A stretch of 64,000 bases of DNA, from the NCBI GenBank assembly GCA_030562195.1, contig JAUJPP010000005.1:40783106-40847105 (forward strand). Reading direction: 5' to 3'. A program made the translations under genes and the position numbers. This document shows, one piece after another, positions 11,526 through 21,534 of this stretch. Below the pieces are notes generated by a model. The model was not told where the DNA came from. It did not search any database and saw only the letters and a list, made by a program, of their open reading frames with translations. Source of the stretch: Nipponacmea schrenckii (lineage: Eukaryota; Mollusca; Gastropoda; Lottiidae). Within the stretch, counting starts at the first letter, position 1, and every line of letters begins with the position of its first letter.

Positions 11526-14500
11526 CCACTCAAATATACTACAACGAAGAATAAATGATATACTATAATCAATATTTTCGTTATTGGGATAATAATCATC
11601 TGATATACTATAAGTTATCGTGGGTTGGTACTGAGATGGGACATGATAGCTTTAACCATTTAAGACAGTTGTTTTGTTGTTTTTTACTTTTTACGTTCAT
11701 TAATTGATTCATTTTCAGACAATTTGGACTTATACGATAGTATTTTATAAGGTAAAGTTCTCTTTCAGTAGCAAAAACAGGTCATGGAATTGATCACCTT
11801 TAGAAATGCTTGGACATAACGGTCAAGTTCCATCATCACTATTATGATGGCGATTGATTCGAATAGAACGGCGATTGATACCACACCTAAATTTACACAA
11901 GTTTATTCTATCTTTAAAATTAAATTTTCAAATGGAAATCGTGCGTAGAGGATTTAACCGAAAAAAAATAAATAAAAGACAAATACTTTGAAGTTTTCAA
12001 TATGAAAATCCGATCGAAATCGAACTGATAATAAAAATGCAAGAGAAAAATAACCTTGATTTCCGGAAAAATAACTTGTGGTTTAGTTTTATTTGATAAA
12101 AGTAATTATTACTAAGGTCACCTAGTGAGTCGAAATGCCTGTACCTATTTACAGTTCGTTTGTAAACTCGTACGAGAGTCGCAAAAAATAAACAAAACAA
12201 AAACTAGAACCATTTGTGGCAAAGAGTGGGACTTTGTTAATCTCGCAAATTGCAACAGGCCGAATCATCTGATTTTCAGGGATAAACTGGCCAAGTCAAT
12301 GAAGTATCTATGTGCAGGTACTTTTTTGAAAAACGTTAATACAGACGTAATTCACTGACCCATATATATAGTAAATTGAAATTTTACCCGGATGTGCCAT
12401 CTCATTTTTTGGCCTGTATCTAATCACATTCAAAATGTATATTTTTTATCCTTTTTTTTGTCTTCTTAATTAATTTGGATCGACATAAATTTTGTCGCGA
12501 TACATCAATAAGCGCAAGAAGGTCAACCGGAAGTTTAAACCCATTTGTACATTAAAGCCGGAAGTGAAGCAAAATATTTAACTCTGCAAATTATGTTATT
12601 AAATTGATGACACTTCTTTGCACCCAAATTTTCAGATCAATCGGTCTTAAAACAGCAAAGTTGCAAAATAGTGCAAAATACGGCAAAAGAAAATTGTGCT
12701 TAGAATTTTAGTGTTAACTGCTGTCTAATTGGAAATTATTTCAAGTTCCCAAAAATGCAAACCAGATGAAAAATCGGAAACAAACTGGGACTTGCGGTAG
12801 CAAACTCCTACAATAAAATAATCCGAACGATTATAATACGTTTTCGACTTAATTATCGAAATACGTAATAAACTAGAATTGCTGACAATTATGAACGTAT
12901 GTCGACAACCTTAGAATATTATGGAGGTCAAATTTACAATTGCCAACATTTAGGGAATATATTGAATATATGACCTAGTTTTTAAAGTGATAAACTAATT
13001 AGGTCACACCTTCCGTAGCTGTTAAAGATGGCGACAAATATGAAAATTATCAATTTTTGCTATGTGTATGTACACATATCTCTGTAAATTTATAGCTATT
13101 ATTGACCGGAAGTTACAAAATTAGGTCCTTAAAGGCCAAACCGAACGAAAAAAAGAAAACTTCTAAATTTGGTTAAAACTGGACTTTTTTACGATGACCC
13201 TTCAATTTTGAATTGCAAATTGTGGCTAGAGGATTTAACCGAATTGAATAAAACCTATAATTGTTAGTTGACAAATATATTGAAGTATTTAAATAGGAAA
13301 ATCCGATCAAAATCGAACCGAAAATAAACTTTTAAAAGCTTCAGATTGTGGACACTAGCTATGACATTTTAGGGAATATAAAAAATTGAAATTTTAAAAA
13401 GGAGAAAAGTGTCCCTATAGGTAGATTTTTACAATCGAAATTGAAAAAGTTAAGGATCCATAGGGATTTTTCTTTAACAAAAAAGGGAGATAAAAACTGG
13501 TTAAAACTCAGCTCAAGTAAAAACTAGGGCGTCCTCTGCTAGTGTTGACACAACAGTATAAAGAAATGTGTAATGATAGAAATGATGTGTAATTTATAGA
13601 GTCATCTAGTAGTCATAGAGACTGGTCCAAACTGATGACAGGTAAGCTATTATAAAATCATGTTAAAGAGTTTATATATACAAGATAAAAAAAAAAAAGC
13701 ATAAAAAGTATGTATATTTAACATTAAAATTCTATGAAAATTCTATATTAATTGAATTCTCGAGGGTGATGTTCATAAAACATGACGATAAAATAAATTT
13801 TTGAATAAAAGTATGCCTTGGATGAAATTTTTTTAAATATATCAATGCCCTGGCAAAAATTTTTTATAAAAGCAAACAAGGTCTATATTACAATCAGGGT
13901 TGTCTATGCATATATTTCTGTGGGTAAAAATGGTCTGTCTGGCACAAGATAAAATTATATTTAAAAGCTCAGTGGGAATTGATTTATTTGATCGAAAACC
14001 AAATAAAACTAGATCCCCAGGCTTCGCGAGGTTCTGACGCAGTGCGTAGCAGTTTTGATATACGCTTTAAAACTACCCCACAAAGTATCTATAGAACGCT
14101 AACATTATTTTACAGAGTATAAGTCTTTTTTTTTTCAAAGCATAATTGGTTCGGTGAAACTAGTGTCATGTAGATCGCCCAAACGCATAATTCAACAAAC
14201 AGTTTTTAACAATGAAATTCGCAATTTTCAAATGGTGATAAAACGGAAAGTATACATCGTACATCAAAATATAATATATCAGTGGATAGATCTTTTCGAG
14301 AGCTATCACATTTGTGCAGCTCACAAGGTCACCAAATTTCAAGGTTACAATATACGACCATTCGAAGTTTTTATATATTACTATCAGGTAAATATCAAAA
14401 TCAAAATCAAAATTCAAAAATCGGTTTCCAAATATGATTCAGAAATCGATATTACATTCTATAGACATCAAAATTACACGAATCGGATTATCTCCAGAGG

Positions 14501-14689
14501 CCCCATTTCGATTTAAAGAAAATTACGCACAGTTAGTAGAGAAGAAATACAAAATTCTCAAATACAAAAAAGCGCATTTTTTGTGGAAATATGTGGTTTT
14601 ATATATCATTACAAAGAGCAGATAACCTGTAATAAGATTCAATATGAATTTTTGTTATTCATAAATTAGTTCACGTGACAGAGCTCTTT
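11526..14689. other. AT-rich stretch with diverged repeat pieces, no supported gene
   Basis: Pieces of the same repeat family recur: CCGGAAGT near 12527, 12558 and 13106, and 'GAGGATTTAACCGAA' near 11950 and 13225. Short open frames at 11354-11599, 11997-12358 and 14154-14625 have no recognisable domain and are AT-driven. Confidence 0.5.
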
Positions 14690-15365
14690 AAAAAAAAAAA
14701 TCACAAATTTCAATCGGTTATAAAACCGGAAGTAGACATCGGACAACACATATGACTATATCATTGAATAGATATCATCAAGGGCAATAACTCGGTTCAG
14801 GTCACAAGGTTACCAAAGGTCAAGGTCACGAAATATTGGCCTTTGAAATTTTGGTCATTACCAAAAAAAATTAAAATGGAAATAAAAGAACATCAAAATC
14901 AAAATTCAAAAATTAGCTCCCAAATAAATTGCGCAATCGACTCTAGTCATTAGATATGAATAAATAATGAAAATCGCTTTATCACCCGAGGCCCCTTTTT
15001 TAATTTTACAAAAGTTTAACATTTCAATATGGCGTCTTATCTTTTGCTTCCGGTCCGGATTTTTTCATCTTCGTTTTTTGGTATGACTATTTGTAGCATG
15101 TTGCAAAACGAATTTTTGAAATATCTTAAGAATTCCGGAAGTTAGGTTTTTAAAATTTACAAGAGAATAACTTTAAAACCGGAAGTGATGTCGATAATTT
15201 AAAAAATTATTTTAGATCGCATTAACAATGTCTATCTACCTGTAAGTTTTCAGGTGGATGAGAATAAAACTGTAGAAGTTGAAAAAAACGCAAAAATTAA
15301 AAATAAAAAAGTCAGCTACAAAAGTAATGAAATTAGCAGTTTAAAACTGCAGTTAAGTAGCTAGC
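14690..15365. repeat. Further copy of the CCGGAAGT / TCAAGGTCA repeat
   Basis: CCGGAAGT occurs near 14726, 15134 and 15179 and 'GGTCAAGGTCA' at 14818. The phrase 'ACATCAAAATCAAAATTC' and the flank up to about 14945 match 14395-14440. No gene is seen. Confidence 0.6.
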
Positions 15366-16758
15366 AGTTTAAAGTAGCTAACAAAAGAAGTTCTGTCAAA
15401 ATCAGTTGAAAACTAAAAGGGAAAAAAACAGCAAAAACCCAAACTAGCGCTATTGCCCACAGCTCGTTTCCGGTTGACCTCAATGACGTCATTTTGCATT
15501 TAAAAAATGGTAGTCTCGGAGTTTGAATAGCAGACAGCAACAGGTAGTTTGTAGCAAGTTGCTTTCTTAGAGAAAAAGCGAGGGTAAAATTCGAAAAAAA
15601 AAAAAAAAAAAAAAAATAGTCATTTCGAAAACAAAGCAGTGCGTTCGATGAACGCACTGCAATAAAACATTTTAAAATAGCAATGCAATGCATTGAAATA
15701 CGCCCAAATGGGAGCCATACTACAGATACATATGTTAAAGATTTTTCTACGTTTAACTATATATCTCGGTAAAAAGTATCCTACAACACAAAAATCAGAT
15801 CAGATCAACTTTAAGTCCCCAATAACCCACATGCCAAATATTTTTAAAGACACCATATCTAACAAACGTTACAGAAATAACATGATGGCGATTAGCAGTA
15901 AGTCATGCTAGTTTACCAGGAAATTTATCGCAGGAATTATTAATTGATGCACGACTTTCACAAAAGGTTTGCTTCTATTATAAAAGATACATTCACAATT
16001 TCAAGCCGGTCGTCGGCAGATGTCAAGTGTTCTGAAGTTAAAACTAAATAAAACTTAGGTCTAATAAAACCCCAAAGTTTACAAGCGATATCTAATTTAG
16101 GCTAAATAAATTCTAGTAAGATAAAACCTTTATTAGGCCTACCGGTATTTAAATATTTTGTCGATATGAGGATATGGCCCTCCAACATAATGTAGGGTAG
16201 GACATCCATTTCAGAATTTGACCTACTTAATCGGAGATTTTCTTTGGAAAGTCAGTCGATAAGACTGTCGTCAAGATATTGATTCTCACTATTTTACATG
16301 TCATAATAACATTGTTTGACAAATGCACTGCATACTTTGATAATATAATAACACAAACACAAACCTTCGTGAAATATAAAAAGAAAGAAATTTAAGCTGT
16401 AGAAGTGACAAGATCGACATAATTTATTAAATTTTAGACTCGACAATCCAGTCCTTCTGATATCTATGTAATAGTAATTAGTCTGGGTGACAGAGACTAC
16501 AATTCGCGGGTTTATTGAATTCACGCGTTCGGATTGGTTGTGACGTCAAAAAGGGGAGGTCTGTCGAATTGTCAATATGTCGGCTGGAAAATAAGTACAA
16601 GACTGTTACCCTGAAGTTTTATACTATATCTCGACCAAAAATTGTCCGATCAGCACCAAAATCAATAGGGATCCTCTTTGTTATGTTATTAACCCATATA
16701 ACAAAAATCAAAAAGATCCATTGTGAATTGTAGACTGTAGAGTGAGTACAAGAAAAAT
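15366..16758. other. Repeat-derived, no supported gene
   Basis: A full palindromic cAMP-response-type site 'TGACGTCA' lies at 15483-15490 and a half site at 16540. An A run (15595-15616) and a 'TACGCCCAAATGG' end motif (15700) mark repeats. Short frames (15361-15693, 15693-15911, 16294-16524) have no recognisable product. Confidence 0.45.
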
Positions 16759-16761
16759 GTG

Positions 16762-16857
16762 AACAGACACACAGACACACACACACACACACACACAGAC
16801 AGACAGACAGGGGTGATCACAATATACGACCAAAATACATTTTGGGCGTATAAAAAT
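16762..16857. repeat. (CA)n-(CAGA)n microsatellite with terminal hairpin
   Basis: A CA run changes into a GACA/CAGA run, then 'GGGGTGATCACAATATACG', then a hairpin in which 'TATACGACCAAAAT' faces 'ATTTTGGGCGTATA'. Microsatellite plus terminal hairpin matches the ends near 8241 and 7497, so this looks like the end of the same non-autonomous element family. Confidence 0.65.
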
Positions 16858-16919
16858 CACGACTATTAAAATTAAAAGGTAAGATATCAGATAGCATTTG
16901 GTGAAGTAAATACATAAAA

Positions 16920-17471
16920 AAAACTAAGATCTAGGCAGTCGACGAAGAGATGTTCCGTGGTTTCTGGCTCCTAGTTGCATACTGGGCACATCTCTCCGTC
17001 AACTTTCCAATTCTTTTCAGCTTTACCATATTCACATGACATTATGGGTAATTTTAAAATCTAAGTTTATCATTGTTGGTGTCTTATATGATTTAAAAAT
17101 GTTAGCCCGTGTAGCGTGCCAATTGACATCCAAATTCTGCTTCTCCCAGTGTTTAACACGTGTAGGTATAAATTCTTTAAATTTTATAATACTTTGTAAC
17201 AGAATTTGGATGTCAATTGGTCATACGAAATATCATTACCATCAATATTGAAACGGTTGTCACCAGTATGGACTTCAACAAAGAAAGAGTTACTAAAATC
17301 TACCCATTTTATCGGCACTGATTCTTTAATACGATCGTAAGTCTCTATGACCCTATTTCTATTTATGTATAGAAACTTCTCCTTTAGTGTACCCATAACA
17401 TGATGATTATTTACAAATCCTGGTATGACGTAATATAGAAGATCATAAAAGGTTAAAATTTCACATTTCAT
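16920..17471 (-). pseudogene. LINE reverse transcriptase C-terminal fragment
   Basis: The minus strand encodes the end of a non-LTR retrotransposon polyprotein: an open part (17184-17471) with 'VPIKWVDFSNSFF', then, after a frame change, 'RVKHWEKQNLDVNWHATRAN', then the zinc-binding tail 'CPVCN' with a stop followed by 'PETTEHLFVDC'. The CxxC...H...C arrangement is the RVT zinc-binding domain that follows many LINE reverse transcriptases. Only this C-terminal piece is present, with frameshifts and a stop, directly downstream of the TNFR gene. It is not part of that gene. Confidence 0.75.
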
Positions 17472-17556
17472 AAAATAGATATATAGAAGTTTAAGAAACT
17501 AGGTAGTCAATTTGGGATAAAATGTGAAGTAAAATTACCTAGGTAGACTATTAGTC

Positions 17557-18979
17557 TTATAAATTTGTATCAGCAATATTTGAAGATTGCTGCTTTATAC
17601 CTGTATTCACGGGAATAGGGTTGAAATTTGTTACATTTTTACAATAAAAATAAACACAGACTGCTATAATGACTAAAAATAGAATACCACAAACAACAGA
17701 CGGAACTATAACTTTCCAACCTGAAAAAATAAAGCACCTCCATATAGTAACGTTATATCAACATCAAAATAATGGAAAGCGGTGAAGGCAGGGGGTTTTC
17801 AATCTTTTTTTGTATTACCCGTTTTGGGATTCTTGATTGAAAACAATACCCCATTTCTATCACTGATCATTGACATATCGCGAACTTCAAACTCCTTTTC
17901 AAATACTCATTTAAAACTAACTGGTTCAACTGCCTTATCATGATGGATTTTAGCGTATATTTGGCATCAAAGACTATATAAATAGTCTCTGAGGTCAGTA
18001 ACAATGTTAATTAAATTACCTGTATTCTCATTTGGGTCGGGTTGGTTTGAAGGTGTTGTAACAATTTCCATCAAAGTGTTGTTTGTAACACAATTTGTAT
18101 TGATTGGTGGGTGTGTAACTCTAGTTGAATTGAAGTCCATTGAAGAACTGGAAGTTGTTGTGGGTGTGATTGGTAGGTGTGTAGTACTCAGGTCAAGTCG
18201 GGATACAGTTGTCGTCTTATCAGGAAGGCCACAATAATCTATGACATTACTATTCCTGGGGACATATCCATCAATACAAGTACAGACGGTGTCTGTAGTT
18301 GGGGTACAGTTTGTCATTGTTTTCTGCTTATCCCCTGGATCGCAAATTTTACAATATTCGCATTCTGTAAATGAGGTCCATCCGTAGTTAAATGTATCAT
18401 ATGGACAAGGCAGACAGGTAGAGTTAGTTCCATCTTCTGTACAATGTCTATCTATTAGGGTACCAGGTGGACATTGATGACACAATAATCCATCATTTTC
18501 ATACCAGAAATCTATAATATAATCAAATGAGAAGATTTGAAGTAAATTTCATTAAAAAAATTCCTCTAAACTTTAATAACAGCAATAATCTCGATTCAAA
18601 TTAAAATAATAGAGATATTACAGATCCTAATATTTACAAATAAAATGTCTCATAACAACCATTTCTAATGGCATCGCTGTATAATCAATAATTTTCTTAA
18701 CTTTAAGCAAAAAATGAAATAGAGCCTACCTGGATTGAGTAATGGTGCCGATAATACCTGGAAATAAACCATAAAAGAGTATGAAATACTAAATCGTAAA
18801 TAGAAAATAAATTTTGTTAAGGGAGATAATCAGAAGTGTCACTTAACCGACTCAATTTGATGACATAGGAGTGTAAATACATTCTCTGATCGCACAATAA
18901 AGGTGGTTGCTAAACTGTTATTTATTACATTAAATACTCGCAAACGTTTGAAGTAGGGCTCTTAATAAATATGGTCGTG

Positions 18980-19014
<35 letters not shown>

Positions 19015-19690
19015 TTATTTTTCTATAGCGCATTACACCGAGTTTCAATGCGCTGTACATCGTAATAACACATTAAAAAATGTATATAGGATACTTTATA
19101 CTTTACTAAAAACATCGATGGCCATCGTAAATCGCACACGTTATGGCAGCCAATTCGTGCGAGAGGTTGACAAGGATAGTCAGCAAAGGAAATATTTTTA
19201 TGCTTTTCAATAGGGTTCTACCTCGGGTTAATACGAAAAATCACCCACAGTTTCATCAAAATCCCTTCCAGGTCCTATTGTGTCAACACGGGCAATAAGT
19301 CAATAATTTTCAATTGGTCTGATTTTCAAAGGTTCCATTCTTGGAAACCAAGTCTCGTCAAAATCCGTAAAAGCAATATTAGGTCTTAGAATGAACATAA
19401 AATTTGAAAATTTTAAATTTGGTCAGTAAAACCTCTATTCATCAGTAAATAAACCTGCTACCATAAATAACATAAAAAATAAAAAAACATCCAAAATAAA
19501 AATGTAATTTTACAGGGTTCTGTTACTTTATGACACCAGGTAAATTCACTGATGAATATATACTCATATTGACCATTCTTGAGTACTAAAATTTTATGTT
19601 CATGCTAAGACGCATTATCCCTTTCACAGACAGCCATTCACTTACCCATCCCACTTGTAATAAACAAAATAACATTGACAGCTGTAACAT
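17557..19690 (-). CDS. TNF receptor superfamily member, short cytoplasmic tail, four exons
   Basis: Exons (minus strand): 19690-19646, 18757-18730, 18511-18020, 17720-17557. All three introns are GT-AG (GTAAGT, GTAGGC, GTAATT donors; CCAG, ATAG and TCAG acceptors) and the phases join into 243 codons including the stop. The 242-residue product starts with ATG and a hydrophobic signal peptide (residues 1 to about 19). Cysteine-rich TNFR-type repeats follow, with Cys at 35, 38, 48, 57, 60, 75, 78, 81, 93, 101 and 103, including 'CHQCPPGT' and 'CEYCKICDPGD'. Next come a Thr/Ser-rich stalk with N-glycosylation sites, a membrane segment at about 192-215 ('VCGILFLVIIAVCVYFYC') and a 27-residue tail. 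Such receptors bind TNF-type ligands at the cell surface; without a death domain this one would be a decoy or a non-death signalling form. A possible donor inside exon 4 (ACAG-GTATAAAG) leaves room for a longer isoform. The ligand is unknown. Confidence 0.85.
18977..19085 (-). mobile_element. SINE/LINE 3' tail with (AAT)n microsatellite, in TNFR intron 1
   Basis: On the minus strand 'GCGCATTGAAACTCGG' and 'TGCGCTATAGAAAAATAAAT' lead into an ATT repeat. This arrangement (TGCGCTATA followed by a trinucleotide run) is a common retroposon tail in invertebrates. It lies inside intron 1 of the TNFR gene. Confidence 0.5.
19383..19611. mobile_element. MITE with long imperfect terminal inverted repeats, in TNFR intron 1
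   Basis: The ends 'GTCTTAGAATGAACATAAAA' and the complement of 'TTTTATGTTCATGCTAAGAC' pair, and the pairing continues inward ('ATTCATCAGT' against 'ACTGATGAAT'). The element is about 229 bp and non-coding. A diverged relative lies at 41697-41949. Confidence 0.8.
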
Positions 19691-19827
19691 TTTAGGTTGA
19701 TTTCTGCAATGCAAAAAGAATATTATAAATTAACACGAGGATTAATAGGTTTGATGAGGGTGGAGATATTTCCATCGCCAATTACACTGATTTACTAATT
19801 AAACTTCTTCATTCTTCATTCTATTAG

Positions 19828-20256
19828 AAGACAGGAGCAGCAACAAACAGATTGAAAGAAGTTCAGCCACATATCAGATCTATGGTTGAAGTTGATGAAT
19901 GGTATGAATATTGGGAAAATAATCCAATCATAGAAGAAATACACGAATTCAATAATTTGGTATTTAGGGAAGGTATAACTTTTTTATCAGATGATCCCCA
20001 ACAATTACTTAACAGACTTAATGTAATTATTGAAGCAATAAAACATGGACATCAATCTGATTCAAATGAAAACCACGCTATCTTAAAAAGATTATTAGAA
20101 AAGGGAATTATAAATAAAGACGGTTTTTATACATGTTATAAAAATTTTTTTCATAATAACATCCAAGTCTCGAAAATAAGATTAACCCTGGATTATGAAT
20201 GTGAGCTTGATTCAAATAAAAATTATAAGTTTGTTTTAAAATTAAGCCAAATTTAA
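19828..20256 (+). CDS. Unrecognised AT-rich ORF, possible exon or fragment
   Basis: The frame is open from after a stop at 19825 to 20256, giving about 142 residues, but the first in-frame ATG is at 19882. The sequence is charged and looks protein-like ('VEVDEWYEYWENNPIIEEIH', 'RLNVIIEAIKHGHQ') rather than repetitive. No domain is recognised. It lies head-to-head with the TNFR gene, about 140 bp from that gene's ATG. It could be an exon of an unseen gene or a fragment of a mobile element. I do not assign a function. Confidence 0.35.
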   Translation, partial: KTGAATNRLKEVQPHIRSMVEVDEWYEYWENNPIIEEIHEFNNLVFREGITFLSDDPQQLLNRLNVIIEAIKHGHQSDSNENHAILKRLLEKGIINKDGFYTCYKNFFHNNIQVSKIRLTLDYECELDSNKNYKFVLKLSQI

Positions 20257-20736
20257 AACCCAAACATCATGTAGAAAACTCAATAAAGAATTCTATACCA
20301 AATCTACACTTGCTCCTTATAAAGCAAATATTGAAAACAACATCGATATCATCAATATTTATTGTAATTGGATAATTTTTTTCAATAAAAACAAACAACA
20401 ATATATATATATATTTTTGATAATACGAATTAAAAAACGAAATCACCTCTTTCTAGTACATACCACTAATTTGTGCATACCACACATTGTCTCTTAAAAC
20501 GATTGAAAGAAATGAGTGAAATCTACTAAAACTATTAAAATTATAGTGTGATTAAATATACCTGGGTTTGATGTATTAAATAGAACGTGATTAAAGTTGA
20601 ATTTTAGCAAAGATAATTTGACAAAAATCAAAATATATAAATGATGTTACCATTTATTTTGGTGACGAGTAATGTTGATGTATAGTATTATGGTACTCGG
20701 AATATGTCCTATGGCAGTCGATGATGGAGAGCAATT

Positions 20737-21243
20737 TTACTCCTCGCCATCCTGTTTTCTGGTTTCGACGATGAAATAACGAAGGGCATTATTGAGAGTA
20801 TCATTTGACATTTGCAGCACATCTATATCGAAAGATTCACCTCCTGATTTCATCGACAAATTACGGCGGTAGTCTTGCCAATTGCTGAAAGTTTTCATTG
20901 CCCATCTGCTTTTAGCTACAGTGTTAGCTGGAAATCGGGTACTTTCAAAAGCTTCTAATTCCTTCTCGTTTACAGTTTGTCCGAATTGCTTATCCGATGT
21001 TTGTAATGTAAGTTTTGGTTTGTCATTTGGTTCTATATCAGAATAATGGAAACCAACAGTCTCTTCAACCTCCTGTGTGGCTTTTATGAGTTCTTCATCA
21101 CTGGATGCAAAATTATCCACATTGTTAACCTTCTTTTTTTGTATAATCTTGTCTTCATAGTCTTGAGATGCCTTGAGTAGAATATTTTCACTGTCGTCAG
21201 AAATATTGTCATTTGAGAAGCCACAATATGTTGAAATTTCCAC
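20737..21243 (-). pseudogene. Crypton / DUF3504-type N-terminal fragment
   Basis: The 168-residue frame has an acidic, serine-rich first half with repeated 'ASQDYED' / 'ATQEVEE' phrases, then 'NTVAKSRWAMKTFSNWQDYR' and 'NNALRYFIVETRKQDGE'. This order (basic NT..T/S..W segment, then a helix ending in F..E.RK.DG) matches the region before the tyrosine-recombinase-derived DUF3504 domain found in Crypton elements and Crypton-derived host genes. The recombinase part is missing and there is no in-frame ATG at the upstream end. It may be a fragment, or an exon of a larger gene preceded by a possible acceptor near 21270. Confidence 0.5.
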
Positions 21244-21414
21244 AATCCATTTTAGATAAATCCAAATTGCGTCAACTCTAGAAACGATACACTTATGACA
21301 AAGTAAAATGAAATGTACTAAAGGGCTTAAACGTTTTGATTTCAGGTTTGTTTGTAAATAAAACTCTAGTGAGTTTATAGTGAGCTGTTTTTTTGTTAAT
21401 CTGTATTTTAAGTT

Positions 21415-21527
21415 GGTTAATGGATCTCAAGGTTTGTCAATGCGTCTAATATTGACCGTATAACTCGGACCTTCGGTCCTCATATACGGTCATTATTAGA
21501 CTTATGACAAACTTTCAACCATTAACC
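21415..21527. repeat. 113-bp foldback hairpin beside the 55-bp satellite
   Basis: Arms of about 55 nt pair around a 3-nt loop: 'GGTTAATGG', 'GGTTTGTCA', 'GTCTAATA', 'GACCGTAT' and 'GGACC' on the left match 'GGTCC', 'ATACGGTC', 'TATTAGAC', 'TGACAAAC' and 'CCATTAACC' on the right. It is a MITE-like hairpin ending a few bases before the satellite begins. Confidence 0.85.
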
Positions 21528-21534
21528 TATACAG

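Noticed and set aside
14154..14625. 120-codon plus frame
   Set aside because: It lies in an AT-rich dispersed repeat whose phrases recur at 14.8-14.95 kb in other frames.
15361..15693. 110-codon minus frame with hydrophobic parts
   Set aside because: It includes a Phe run from a poly-A tract and repeat-derived sequence; no start or splice support.
16920..17471. A death-domain or tail exon for the TNFR gene
   Set aside because: The sequence is a LINE reverse transcriptase C-terminus with a CxxC...H...C motif and stops.
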